From the NCBI GenBank assembly GCA_034435395.1, contig DAOTXK010000152.1, forward strand, positions 1-5,630: a stretch of 5,630 nt of DNA, written 5' to 3'. Below the pieces are notes generated by a model. The model worked only from the letters and a program-made list of their open reading frames with translations. It was not told the DNA's origin and did not search any database. This DNA comes from DAOTXK01 sp034435395. Lineage in GTDB: Bacteria > Chloroflexota > Anaerolineae > Aggregatilineales > Ch27. A program made the translations under genes and the position numbers. Positions 1-5,350 of the stretch are shown piece after piece; within the stretch, counting starts at the first letter, position 1; the number at the start of each line of letters is the position of its first letter.

Positions 1-607
1 CCATGAAGGGGAAGTACTTCCACACCGTGACCATGATGACGGTCGGCATGGCCGTGGCGATCGTGGAGAACCAGGTGTTGGGTATCGGCAGCCGGTACAT
101 ACGAATGGCATGGTAAATGATCCCCACGCTGTCGCTGAGCATAAAACGCCAGATGATGGCGGCCACCGTGAGCGGCAGCACGTAGCTGAACAGGATGAAA
201 CCGCGAAAGATGTTCCGCCCGGTGAACTTCTGGTGCAGCAGCAGCGCGATCGCCAGGCCCAGGACCAGCTGAAGCGGAACCGTCCCGAAGGTGAAAACCA
301 GATCGACCCGCAGCGCTTCCCAAAACTGGCTGGAAGACAGCACATTCTCGAAGTTGGCCAGCCCCACCCACACGCCTTCCAGGTCAAACAGCGAGCGTTG
401 CTGGAAAGCCAGGGTGATGGCGCTGATGATCGGGTAGGTGCCCAACAGCAGCAGCACGATGAAGCCGGGCAGGAATAACACCATCGCCATGATCAGGTCG
501 TTGCGCTGTACCGCGCCGCCGTTGACCAGCGTGATGCCCAGGCGGCTCGCCAGGCTCTTCCGGGGCGGTTGCCGCTGCAGGACGGAGGGGGCAATACTTC
601 CGCTCAT
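1..607 (-). CDS. Sugar ABC transporter permease, MalF type (partial, N-terminal 202 residues)
   Basis: This is an inner-membrane permease subunit of a binding-protein-dependent carbohydrate importer. The gene starts at ATG 607-605 and stays open to the left edge, so the C-terminus is missing. The first 37 residues are a basic cytoplasmic tail. Hydrophobic segments follow at about 38-66, 101-125, 136-156 and 181-200. Family hallmarks are the LPG and YP residues in and after the first helix, WVGLANFENVL at 80-90, FWEALR at 95-100, the VPLQLVLGLAIALLL helix at 110-124, FRGFILFSYVLPLTVAAIIWRF at about 134-155, and VWKYFPFM at the break. The EAA loop that docks the ATPase would lie just beyond the window. 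A GAGGAG sits 6 bases before the start. The gene follows the transketolase C-subunit gene by 29 bases. A MalG-type partner permease probably follows on the left; this is inference. The family call is firm; the substrate is unknown. Confidence 0.9.
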   Translation of the reverse strand, partial: MSGSIAPSVLQRQPPRKSLASRLGITLVNGGAVQRNDLIMAMVLFLPGFIVLLLLGTYPIISAITLAFQQRSLFDLEGVWVGLANFENVLSSSQFWEALRVDLVFTFGTVPLQLVLGLAIALLLHQKFTGRNIFRGFILFSYVLPLTVAAIIWRFMLSDSVGIIYHAIRMYRLPIPNTWFSTIATAMPTVIMVTVWKYFPFM

Positions 608-613
608 CTTGTT

Positions 614-619
614 CTCCTC
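614..619 (-). promoter_or_regulatory. Shine-Dalgarno site of the ABC permease gene
   Basis: GAGGAG on the minus strand, 6 bases before ATG 607-605. It fixes the permease start; the codons just upstream are in frame and open but include no other plausible start. Confidence 0.75.
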
Positions 620-623
620 AAAT

Positions 624-637
624 GCTGGCCCGCCAGC
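624..637 (-). repeat. Short perfect inverted repeat between transketolase C-subunit and permease genes
   Basis: On the minus strand the bases GCTGG-CGGG-CCAGC form a 5-bp, GC-rich stem with a four-base loop. It begins on the last base of the TAG stop of the transketolase C-subunit gene and ends 4 bases before the GAGGAG of the permease gene. No run of T follows, so it is not a standard intrinsic terminator. It could be a small intercistronic mRNA hairpin that affects stability or the ratio of enzyme to transporter. A stem this short may also be chance in GC-rich DNA. Confidence 0.35.
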
Positions 638-1632
638 TACGGTGACCGCTCAACCGAGGCCCCCGCCCAGGCGCGGGGATGATGTTGATCGCGCTTGCGC
701 GCCAACGCCCGCCTGGCCGCGGCAGCGATGTGGGGCGCGGTAAGCTGGTGCTTCTCCGCCAGATCGTCATTGGGGGCGGACTCGCTGTACTCGTCGCGGA
801 TGCCGATCCGTTCCATCGGGCAGGGGTAACTCTCGACCAGGGCTTCGGCCACCGCGCCACCGAACCCGCCCAGGATGTTGTGGTTCTCGATGGTCACAAC
901 CGCCCCGATCTGGCGGCCCAGCTGGGCGATCAGCCCGGCATCCAGCGGCTTGACCGTGGGCATGTTGATCACGGCGGCGCTGATGCCTTCCTGGCCGAGC
1001 AGCTCCGCCGCCTCGAGGGCGTAGGGCAGCAGCAGGCCAGAGTTGACCAAGGCCACGTCGCTCCCGTCGCGCAGGATCGTCCCCTTGCCGAACGTAAAGG
1101 TGTAGGTTTCGTCAAAGACGACCGGCCATTCGTCGCGCCCGATGCGGAGGTAAATGGGGCCGTCAAATGCCACGGCGAAGTGCAGCGCGGCCCGGACCTC
1201 GTGCACGTCAGCGGTGTCGATCACCGTCATGTTGGGCATGGCCCGCATGGAAGCGGTGTCTTCCAGCGTTTGCTGGCTGACGCCCTGCCGTCCGGTGAAG
1301 ATGCCCGCGTAAGCGCCGACGATCACCACCTTGTTGTAGGAATAATCCACGCACATGGAAATCTGGTCGGCGGCCCGTTTGCTGGCGAAGCGGGCGAAGG
1401 TCAGCGCCACCGGGATCAGGCCCATGGTGGAGAGGCCCGCCGCGATGCCGATCATGTTCTGTTCGGCGATGCCGACTTCGATGGTGCGCTCCGGGTACCG
1501 GGCGCGGAAGTAGATCGACTTGACCGAGTTCACCAGGTCAGCGTTGACCACCACCAGGTTGTCGTGCAGGCCGCCAAGCTCCAGCAGCGTCTGGCCCAGC
1601 GCCTCCCGCAGGGATGCTTTTGGCCACTCCAT
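637..1632 (-). CDS. Transketolase, C-terminal subunit (split type)
   Basis: This subunit carries the pyrimidine-binding (Pyr) and C-terminal domains of a two-subunit transketolase, which moves a two-carbon ketol unit using thiamine diphosphate. It is 331 residues long, normal for the family apart from a basic tail of about 20 residues. The pattern ADL at 31-33 is followed by the GIAEQNM motif at 54-60. E57 is the glutamate that activates the cofactor pyrimidine. Later come MPNMTVID at 132-139, YLRIGR at 161-166, PTVKPLD at 225-231 and ILGGFGGAVAEAL at 253-265. By remembered alignment to yeast transketolase, the phosphate-binding residues R359, S386 and R528 correspond to R9, S36 and R166, all kept. 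H469, D477 and H481 correspond to Y108, Q116 and Q120, all changed, which suggests altered substrate choice. ATG 1632 is 3 bases after the stop of the N-subunit gene, so the two are surely co-translated. Confidence 0.92.
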   Translation of the reverse strand: MEWPKASLREALGQTLLELGGLHDNLVVVNADLVNSVKSIYFRARYPERTIEVGIAEQNMIGIAAGLSTMGLIPVALTFARFASKRAADQISMCVDYSYNKVVIVGAYAGIFTGRQGVSQQTLEDTASMRAMPNMTVIDTADVHEVRAALHFAVAFDGPIYLRIGRDEWPVVFDETYTFTFGKGTILRDGSDVALVNSGLLLPYALEAAELLGQEGISAAVINMPTVKPLDAGLIAQLGRQIGAVVTIENHNILGGFGGAVAEALVESYPCPMERIGIRDEYSESAPNDDLAEKHQLTAPHIAAAARRALARKRDQHHPRAWAGASVERSP

Positions 1633-1635
1633 CGC

Positions 1636-2508
1636 CTACCCTCCCAGTTCCTTCAGCCGGGCGGCGACTTCCCGCCGGGCCTGCGCCAGTTGCTCGCCCG
1701 CCAGCACGCCCCCATGCCATTCGGGCCGGTTCTCCATGAAGGAGATGCCCTTACCTTTCACCGTGCGGGCCACGATCACCGTGGGCTGGCCCTTGACTTC
1801 CCGCGCCTCCTGGTAGGCGGCCAGCAACGCCGGGATGTCGTGCCCCGGAAGGTCGATCACGTGCCAGCCGAAGGCCGTCCACTTGTCGGCGTATGGCTCC
1901 AGGCTGGGCATCACTTCCAGCGTGATCCCGCCCTGCAAGCCGTTCCAGTCCACGATGGCCAGCAGGTTGTCCAGTTTGAACTTGGCGGCGGACATGGCCG
2001 CCTCCCACACGTTACCCTCCTCGGTTTCGCCGTCGCCGAGCAGGCAGTAAGCGCGGATATCCCGGCCCTGCATCTTGGCGGCGATGGCCACACCCGCGGC
2101 GAAAGATAACCCCTGCCCCAGCGAGCCAGTGGACAGCTCGACGCCGGGCGTCAGGCGGCAGTCGGGGTGCCCTTGCAGGCGAGACCCCAGCGACTCGAAG
2201 GTGAACAGCTCCTCCCTGGGGAAAAATCCTCGCCGCGAAAGTACCGCGTACAGGCCGAGCGCGCCGTGCCCCTTGGAGAGCACAAACCGATCGCGGCCCT
2301 CCCACCTGGGGCGCTCAGGATCAAGACGCATTTCTTTGAAGTAGAGCGTGACCAGGATTTCCACAATCGAGAGCGATGGGCCGGAGTGACCGGAGCCAAC
2401 CGCTCCCAGCGTTTCGACGATGTCCGATCGCGCTTCCGCACAGATCAACTCCAACTGGCGGAGTTCTTCGGCGTCCACGGCAACGCCGCTGGTGACTGCT
2501 GATGCCAT
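1636..2508 (-). CDS. Transketolase, N-terminal subunit (split type)
   Basis: This subunit binds the diphosphate end of thiamine diphosphate and pairs with the C-subunit encoded just downstream. Its 290 residues are a usual length. Motifs in order are GHSGPSLS at 40-47, SKGHGALGLYA at 78-88, LQGHPD at 111-116, STGSLGQGLS at 126-135, GDGETEEGNVWEA at 158-170, VDWNG at 186-190, and GKGISFMEN then WHGG at 252-267. D159 and N189 are 30 residues apart and fit the magnesium ligands of the cofactor motif. The four active-site histidines of transketolases (yeast H30, H69, H103, H263) appear to match H41, H81, H114 and H265, so the catalytic half looks intact. The usual GG after the first histidine is GP here. 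ATG 2508 is preceded by GAGGAG at 6 bases and follows the oxidoreductase stop by 18 bases. The enzyme is cytoplasmic. Confidence 0.94.
   Translation of the reverse strand: MASAVTSGVAVDAEELRQLELICAEARSDIVETLGAVGSGHSGPSLSIVEILVTLYFKEMRLDPERPRWEGRDRFVLSKGHGALGLYAVLSRRGFFPREELFTFESLGSRLQGHPDCRLTPGVELSTGSLGQGLSFAAGVAIAAKMQGRDIRAYCLLGDGETEEGNVWEAAMSAAKFKLDNLLAIVDWNGLQGGITLEVMPSLEPYADKWTAFGWHVIDLPGHDIPALLAAYQEAREVKGQPTVIVARTVKGKGISFMENRPEWHGGVLAGEQLAQARREVAARLKELGG
1639..1645 (-). promoter_or_regulatory. Shine-Dalgarno site of the transketolase C-subunit gene, inside the end of the N-subunit gene
   Basis: GGGAGGG on the minus strand lies 6 bases before ATG 1632-1630. It overlaps the last codons of the N-subunit gene and abuts its TAG stop (1638-1636). 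A ribosome finishing the N-subunit covers the start of the C-subunit, which suggests translational coupling and balanced amounts of the two halves. Confidence 0.75.
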
Positions 2509-2514
2509 GACGTG

Positions 2515-2520
2515 CTCCTC
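2515..2520 (-). promoter_or_regulatory. Shine-Dalgarno site of the transketolase N-subunit gene
   Basis: GAGGAG on the minus strand, 6 bases before ATG 2508-2506. It has the same sequence and spacing as the site of the permease gene and lies in the 18-base gap after the oxidoreductase gene. Confidence 0.75.
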
Positions 2521-2526
2521 GTTGAT

Positions 2527-3540
2527 TTATACCTGAAGCCAGTGATCTTCCGACTGCCAGTGCGCAAACGTTTGCGGGCCTTTGCGGTAAACCTCATCCG
2601 GCTCAAGCTGTTTGATGATCGCCAGGGCGGCGCAGGCGTCGGCGAGGCTGGGGCTGACCGGTTTCCGCCCGCGCACCGCTTCGGCGAAGGTTTGCAGCTC
2701 GCCAGCGTATCCGCCCAGGAACAGGCTGTTGTTCTCGTCGTTAGGGATGGAGAAGCCCGGCTCCCAGACCTGGACCGCGCCATCGGGCAGGTAGTGCTCC
2801 AGGCGTAGCAGGTTCTCGGCGGTGGCAAACTGCCCATCCCCCGTGATCGTGATCTGCTCGTTGGCCCGCGTCCAGTGATGCTGGTCGGAGAGGAACAGCG
2901 TGCCCACCGCGCCGGAGGCGAACCGCATCAGGATGGCATAGCTGAGATGCGTCCCCTCGCGCGCGTACTTCTGATGGCCAATCTCGACCACCTCGCCCAT
3001 CAGGAAACGTAGCAGGTCGATGAAATGGATGCCCATATCCAGCAGCAAGGCGAAGCCGTTGCCGTTCTTCCAGCCGACAGTGAAGCGGGCCTGGGCGGCG
3101 CTCACCGGGCCGAAAGTGGGCGAATCGATCGTGTCTTTCAACCGTCGATAGATCGGCGCGTGCCGTTTCATCATGCCCACCATAACCGGCACGCCGGCAG
3201 CCTGGCTGCTGGCCTGCAATTGTTCCGCCTCGGCCAGGGTCATGGCCGGGGGTTTTTCCACGAAGACCGGCAGTCCGTGGGCGATGGCGTCGCCCGTCAG
3301 TGCCGCGTGCGTCTGGGGGCCGGTGCAGATCAACACGGCGTCCAGCGATTCCGCCGCCAGCATCGACCGGTGATCGGTGTAGACACGCTCCGCGCCGAAC
3401 CAGCGGGCGTTGCGGTGCGCTCTGGCCTCGTCCAGGTCGCAGACGGCGACCAGGCGCATCCGGGCCAGATGCAGGCAGGGATAGAGTATTTTGGTGGCAT
3501 GCCGCCCACAGCCGATAAAACCCACCCGTAGTTCGTCCAC
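2527..3540 (-). CDS. Gfo/Idh/MocA-family sugar oxidoreductase, GTG start
   Basis: A soluble NAD(P)-dependent dehydrogenase of the glucose-fructose oxidoreductase / inositol dehydrogenase / rhizopine family, 337 residues, normal length. The N-terminal Rossmann fold starts with VGFIGCGRHA at 6-15; D35 ends the second strand (VAVCD) and suggests NAD(H). EKPPAMT at 95-101 is the family signature, with K96 the usual catalytic lysine. In the C-terminal domain DMGIHFIDLLRFL at 168-180 supplies D168 and H172, completing the K-D-H set. Members oxidise or epimerise sugars, inositols and sugar acids; the substrate cannot be read here. The reading frame stays open another 138 codons upstream through the preceding gene, but that part is nonsense in protein terms. 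The GTG at 3540-3538, right before the first Rossmann strand and with GAGG 6 bases upstream, is the best start. It follows the SDR stop by 20 bases. Confidence 0.92.
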   Translation of the reverse strand: MDELRVGFIGCGRHATKILYPCLHLARMRLVAVCDLDEARAHRNARWFGAERVYTDHRSMLAAESLDAVLICTGPQTHAALTGDAIAHGLPVFVEKPPAMTLAEAEQLQASSQAAGVPVMVGMMKRHAPIYRRLKDTIDSPTFGPVSAAQARFTVGWKNGNGFALLLDMGIHFIDLLRFLMGEVVEIGHQKYAREGTHLSYAILMRFASGAVGTLFLSDQHHWTRANEQITITGDGQFATAENLLRLEHYLPDGAVQVWEPGFSIPNDENNSLFLGGYAGELQTFAEAVRGRKPVSPSLADACAALAIIKQLEPDEVYRKGPQTFAHWQSEDHWLQV

Positions 3541-3546
3541 CAGGGG

Positions 3547-3550
3547 CCTC
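3547..3550 (-). promoter_or_regulatory. Shine-Dalgarno site that fixes the GTG start of the Gfo/Idh/MocA gene
   Basis: GAGG on the minus strand, 6 bases before GTG 3540-3538, the same spacing as at neighbouring genes. A second purine run, GGGAAGG (3552-3558), lies further up. Together they support the GTG over any longer in-frame start inside the preceding gene. Confidence 0.65.
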
Positions 3551-3560
3551 GCCTTCCCGC

Positions 3561-4316
3561 CTAATCCATGTGCACGCCGCCGTTGGCGGTGATGATCTCG
3601 CCGACCAGATACCCCCCGCCCGGCCCGCACAGGAAGGCCACGATCTCGCCCATCTCTTCCGGCGTGCCCAGGCGGTGCAGGGGTATCTGCTCCAGCAGGA
3701 ATTGCAGCCGCTCCGGGGTGATGTTTTGCGCGGCATGCTCGGTGGCGATGTAACCGGGAGCCACGGCGTTGACCAGCACGCCGCGCGGGGCCGCCCAGCG
3801 CGCCAGCGCCCGCGTGAAGCTCATGATGCCGCCCTTGGCCGCCGAGTAGTCCACATCGCCGCTCAGGCCGCCGCGCTGCCCGGAGATCGAGGCGATGTTG
3901 ATGATGTGGCCGGACTTCCGCTCCAGCATCCCCGGCAGGACGGCCTGGCTGCACAGGAAGTATGCCTTCAGGTTCAGGTTGAGCACCCAGTCCCAGTCCT
4001 GGGAACTGATCTCCAGAATGGGCCGCAGGGGATTATGACCGGCGTTATTAACCAGGATGTCGATCGGGCCGAGCGCCCCTTCGACTTCTTTGACCAGGCG
4101 TTGGACGGCTGTTTCATCAGCGACATCGGCCTGCACGATGTGCGCCCGCCGACCCAGGGCGCGGATGCGCGCCGCCACTGCCTCGGCCTGCCGCTGGCTG
4201 CGCACGTAGTTCACGGCGATGTCCGCGCCGTATTCGGCCAGCACGGTGGCGATCCCTGCGCCGATGCCCCGCGATGCGCCGGTCACCAGCGCCACTTTGC
4301 CCGTCAGATCGATCAT
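3561..4316 (-). CDS. Short-chain dehydrogenase/reductase (classical SDR)
   Basis: A 251-residue cytoplasmic NAD(P)-dependent oxidoreductase of the family that holds FabG, glucose 1-dehydrogenase and gluconate 5-dehydrogenase. Visible motifs are TGASRGIG at 12-19 (cofactor loop), DV at 64-65, NNAG at 90-93, N115 on the central helix, S143, and the catalytic YSAAK at 157-161 (Y157, K161). PGYIATE at 187-193 and the C-terminal GEIITANGGVHMD complete the fold, close to the standard FabG ending. The second strand ends VNYVRS without an acidic residue, so NADP(H) is the more likely cofactor (inference). Its ATG overlaps the stop of the upstream dehydrogenase by four bases (ATGA), with GAGGTGG just upstream. 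In an operon with other sugar dehydrogenases a role on a sugar, polyol or sugar acid is more likely than fatty acid synthesis. Substrate unknown. Confidence 0.92.
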   Translation of the reverse strand: MIDLTGKVALVTGASRGIGAGIATVLAEYGADIAVNYVRSQRQAEAVAARIRALGRRAHIVQADVADETAVQRLVKEVEGALGPIDILVNNAGHNPLRPILEISSQDWDWVLNLNLKAYFLCSQAVLPGMLERKSGHIINIASISGQRGGLSGDVDYSAAKGGIMSFTRALARWAAPRGVLVNAVAPGYIATEHAAQNITPERLQFLLEQIPLHRLGTPEEMGEIVAFLCGPGGGYLVGEIITANGGVHMD

Positions 4317-5350
4317 TCGTCCACCTCAGGGGTAGTCAGCACAACCTTCAGGTTATCCGCCTGGCTTCTGGCGAGTCGGGCGAAGACTTCCGCCCCCTCC
4401 GCCATCGGATAGATATCCGTGACCAGGCGGGCCGGATCAACCAGACCTTCGGCCAGCAGACGGCACGCCTCGCCAAAATCATCGGGCGCGTAGTTGAAGG
4501 TGCCCCGTATCTGAATCTCGCGGGCCACCACCCAGGCCAGGTTGATCGGCACCGTCTGCCAGCCGCCGACGGCGATCACGGTCCCGGACTTACGCACCAC
4601 GTCGAGCGCCTGCTGGAAGGTGGCGGCGATGCCAACGGCGTCAAAGGCCAGGTCAACCTCCCCCTCCGGCGAGCCGACCGCCCTGCCGAGCCGCTCCCGC
4701 CAGCCGTCCGCCCGGGGATCAAGCGCCACCGCGCCCCAGTCGCGGGCCAGGGCCAGCCGTTTTTCGATCAGGTCGGTCACGACAACCTGGCGGGCGCCAG
4801 CTCGCGTGACGGCGACCAGTATCAGCAGGCCGATGGGGCCACCCCCCGCGATCAGGACCGATCGGCCGGTCAGATCGCCCGCCTGCCGGGCGGCGTGCAG
4901 GGCCACCGCGAACGGCTCCGTCAGCGTGCCATGCACGAAGCTGAGCGACTCCGGCAGCGGCAGCAGGTTGCTCACCGGCACGGCGATGCGTTCGGCCATT
5001 GCGCCGTTCAGGGTGGCCCCATACAGACGGCGGTTGCGGCACAGGTTGCCCTGGCCGCTCTGGCAGTAGTCACAGGTGCCGCAGTACAGGAACGGCTGGA
5101 CGATGACCCGCCTCCCCAGCCAGTTATCCGGCACGCCCGGCCCCAGGGCGATCACTTCGCCGGTCGCCTCGTGGCCCATGACCATCGGCGGCGTGCGGCG
5201 GCCGCTCTCGCCGGTGTAGCCGTGCACGTCCGAGCCGCAGATGCCGACGGCGCGCACGCCGATGACGGCCTGGCCAGGTTCAGGCGGTTGTTCGGGCCAG
5301 TCCTCCCAGCGCAGCTGGTGAGGGCCGTGATAAACCAGCGCTTTCATCAT
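4313..5350 (-). CDS. Zinc-dependent medium-chain dehydrogenase (sorbitol/threonine/idonate dehydrogenase type)
   Basis: A 345-residue alcohol dehydrogenase of the MDR family that oxidises a secondary alcohol on a polyol, sugar acid or amino acid with NAD(P). The GroES-like domain holds the catalytic zinc set: C38 in GICGSD, H60-E61 in GHEATGEV, and probably E145 in TEPFAVALHA. Four cysteines, C90, C93, C96 and C104, form the structural zinc lobe. The Rossmann domain starts with GGGPIG at 169-174; D193 at the end of the next strand favours NAD(H). The C-terminal part is of normal length, so the protein looks intact. The gene begins directly after the TAA of the iron-sulfur-like gene, with two consecutive ATGs (5350 and 5347). 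The second is better spaced from GAGGG and gives the more usual MKALVYHGP opening. An L-idonate 5-dehydrogenase-like role beside the SDR is a reasonable guess only. Confidence 0.93.
   Translation of the reverse strand: MMKALVYHGPHQLRWEDWPEQPPEPGQAVIGVRAVGICGSDVHGYTGESGRRTPPMVMGHEATGEVIALGPGVPDNWLGRRVIVQPFLYCGTCDYCQSGQGNLCRNRRLYGATLNGAMAERIAVPVSNLLPLPESLSFVHGTLTEPFAVALHAARQAGDLTGRSVLIAGGGPIGLLILVAVTRAGARQVVVTDLIEKRLALARDWGAVALDPRADGWRERLGRAVGSPEGEVDLAFDAVGIAATFQQALDVVRKSGTVIAVGGWQTVPINLAWVVAREIQIRGTFNYAPDDFGEACRLLAEGLVDPARLVTDIYPMAEGAEVFARLARSQADNLKVVLTTPEVDE
4321..4327 (-). promoter_or_regulatory. Shine-Dalgarno site of the SDR gene, inside the dehydrogenase gene
   Basis: GAGGTGG on the minus strand ends 4 bases before ATG 4316-4314. 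The GAGG core is 7 bases away. It lies within the last codons of the upstream dehydrogenase gene, so the two genes are probably translationally coupled through the ATGA overlap. Confidence 0.65.

Noticed and set aside
624..637. Intrinsic terminator after the transketolase C-subunit gene
   Set aside because: The stem is only 5 bp and no T run follows on the minus strand; the permease Shine-Dalgarno site begins within a few bases, so read-through is expected.
110..743. Two overlapping plus-strand ORFs at the left end
   Set aside because: Both lie opposite the ABC permease gene, which has clear transmembrane segments, family motifs and a good ribosome site; the plus-strand products are low-complexity and look like nothing known.
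679..2109. Long plus-strand ORF of 476 codons opposite both transketolase subunit genes
   Set aside because: It is rich in His, Gln, Gly and Asp with no recognisable domain, and it lies antisense to two clear transketolase genes. Long antisense frames are expected in GC-rich coding DNA.
2741..3736. Minus-strand ORF of 331 codons overlapping the Gfo/Idh/MocA gene in another frame
   Set aside because: Arg/Gly/Ala/Pro-rich translation without domain motifs, fully overlapping a gene with clear family motifs and crossing the SDR boundary.
3570..4412. Plus-strand ORF of 280 codons opposite the SDR gene
   Set aside because: Antisense shadow of a well-supported SDR gene; His/Gln/Asp/Gly-rich composition and no motifs.
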